Source of the DNA: an uncultured Lachnospiraceae bacterium
Lineage (GTDB): Bacteria; Bacillota; Clostridia; Lachnospirales; Lachnospiraceae
Assembly (NCBI GenBank): GCA_910578115.1
Contig: CAJTPO010000063.1
Coordinates: 1-23,337, forward strand
Reading direction: 5' to 3'
Length of the DNA stretch: 23,337 nt
Part shown: positions 23,293 through 23,337 of the stretch, one piece after another
Layout of the letters: each line of letters begins with the position of its first letter
How positions within the stretch are numbered: position 1 is the stretch's first letter
Translations under genes and position numbers: made by a program
The notes under the pieces: generated by a model
The model's input: only the letters and a program-made list of their open reading frames with translations
The model's database searches: none
Told to the model about the DNA's origin: nothing

Positions 23293-23337
23293 AATAAAGT
23301 GTGTAAGTTACCGGTAACAAAACTTACGCACTTTATT
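23293..23337 (+). terminator. Long inverted repeat, probable terminator, at the window edge
   Basis: Arms AATAAAGTGTGTAAGTT (23293-23309) and AACTTACGCACTTTATT (23321-23337) pair over 17 bp with a single G-U. The loop region holds half of a perfect 12-bp palindrome GTTACCGGTAAC. The window ends at the arm, so a following T-run cannot be seen. Confidence 0.6.

Overview
The window looks like a chromosomal segment of a low-to-mid GC Firmicute, most likely a gut Lachnospiraceae (Clostridium cluster XIVa). The reasons are AGGAGG-type ribosome binding sites, sigma-A-like promoters, a MecA adaptor, a BlaI/M56 pair, a YtrA-type ABC operon, HemZ, cofactor-independent phosphoglycerate mutase, and an ArdC/DUF6075/Rpn-nuclease set typical of conjugative elements in that family. 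Assignment is from recalled protein-family patterns; no search was run. Almost everything is on the minus strand, so transcription runs right to left.

Left end (1 to about 2.1 kb): the eroded edge of an integrative or conjugative element. It holds the start of an ArdC-like protein (cut by the window edge), a Rpn/PD-(D/E)XK nuclease gene broken by one missing base although its promoter, RBS and terminator are intact, an unidentified C-terminal fragment, and a DUF6075 gene missing its tail. A hairpin terminator and three copies of TTGATGTAC lie between this block and hemZ, marking a probable element/chromosome junction.

Middle (2.1 to 13.4 kb): hemZ (radical SAM); a seven-copy 20-bp tandem repeat that looks like an expansion of the 3' half of the eno terminator; eno; a three-gene MacB-type ABC module (permease, secreted beta-sandwich protein with a Met/Asp-rich stalk and C-terminal anchor, ATPase); then a YtrA-like operon (GntR repressor, ATPase, DUF6449-type permease) with a visible promoter and overlapping long-spaced inverted repeat.

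Right (13.5 to 23.3 kb): gpmI, so two consecutive lower-glycolysis enzymes lie within 10 kb; a single-pass TPR protein with a histone-like basic cytoplasmic tail; a plus-strand YgjP-type metallopeptidase whose stop codon abuts that of a convergent DEAD-box RNA helicase; mecA; and a BlaI/M56 sensor pair whose promoter is bracketed by two matching 18-bp near-palindromes. A small plus-strand protein of unknown function closes the window, followed by a 17-bp-arm hairpin. I found no tRNA, rRNA, CRISPR array, intact insertion sequence or recognisable riboswitch. The candidates closest to being new are the ABC module with its Met-rich anchored protein, the M56 protein with a non-penicillin-binding sensor region and its operator pair, and the terminator-derived tandem array.
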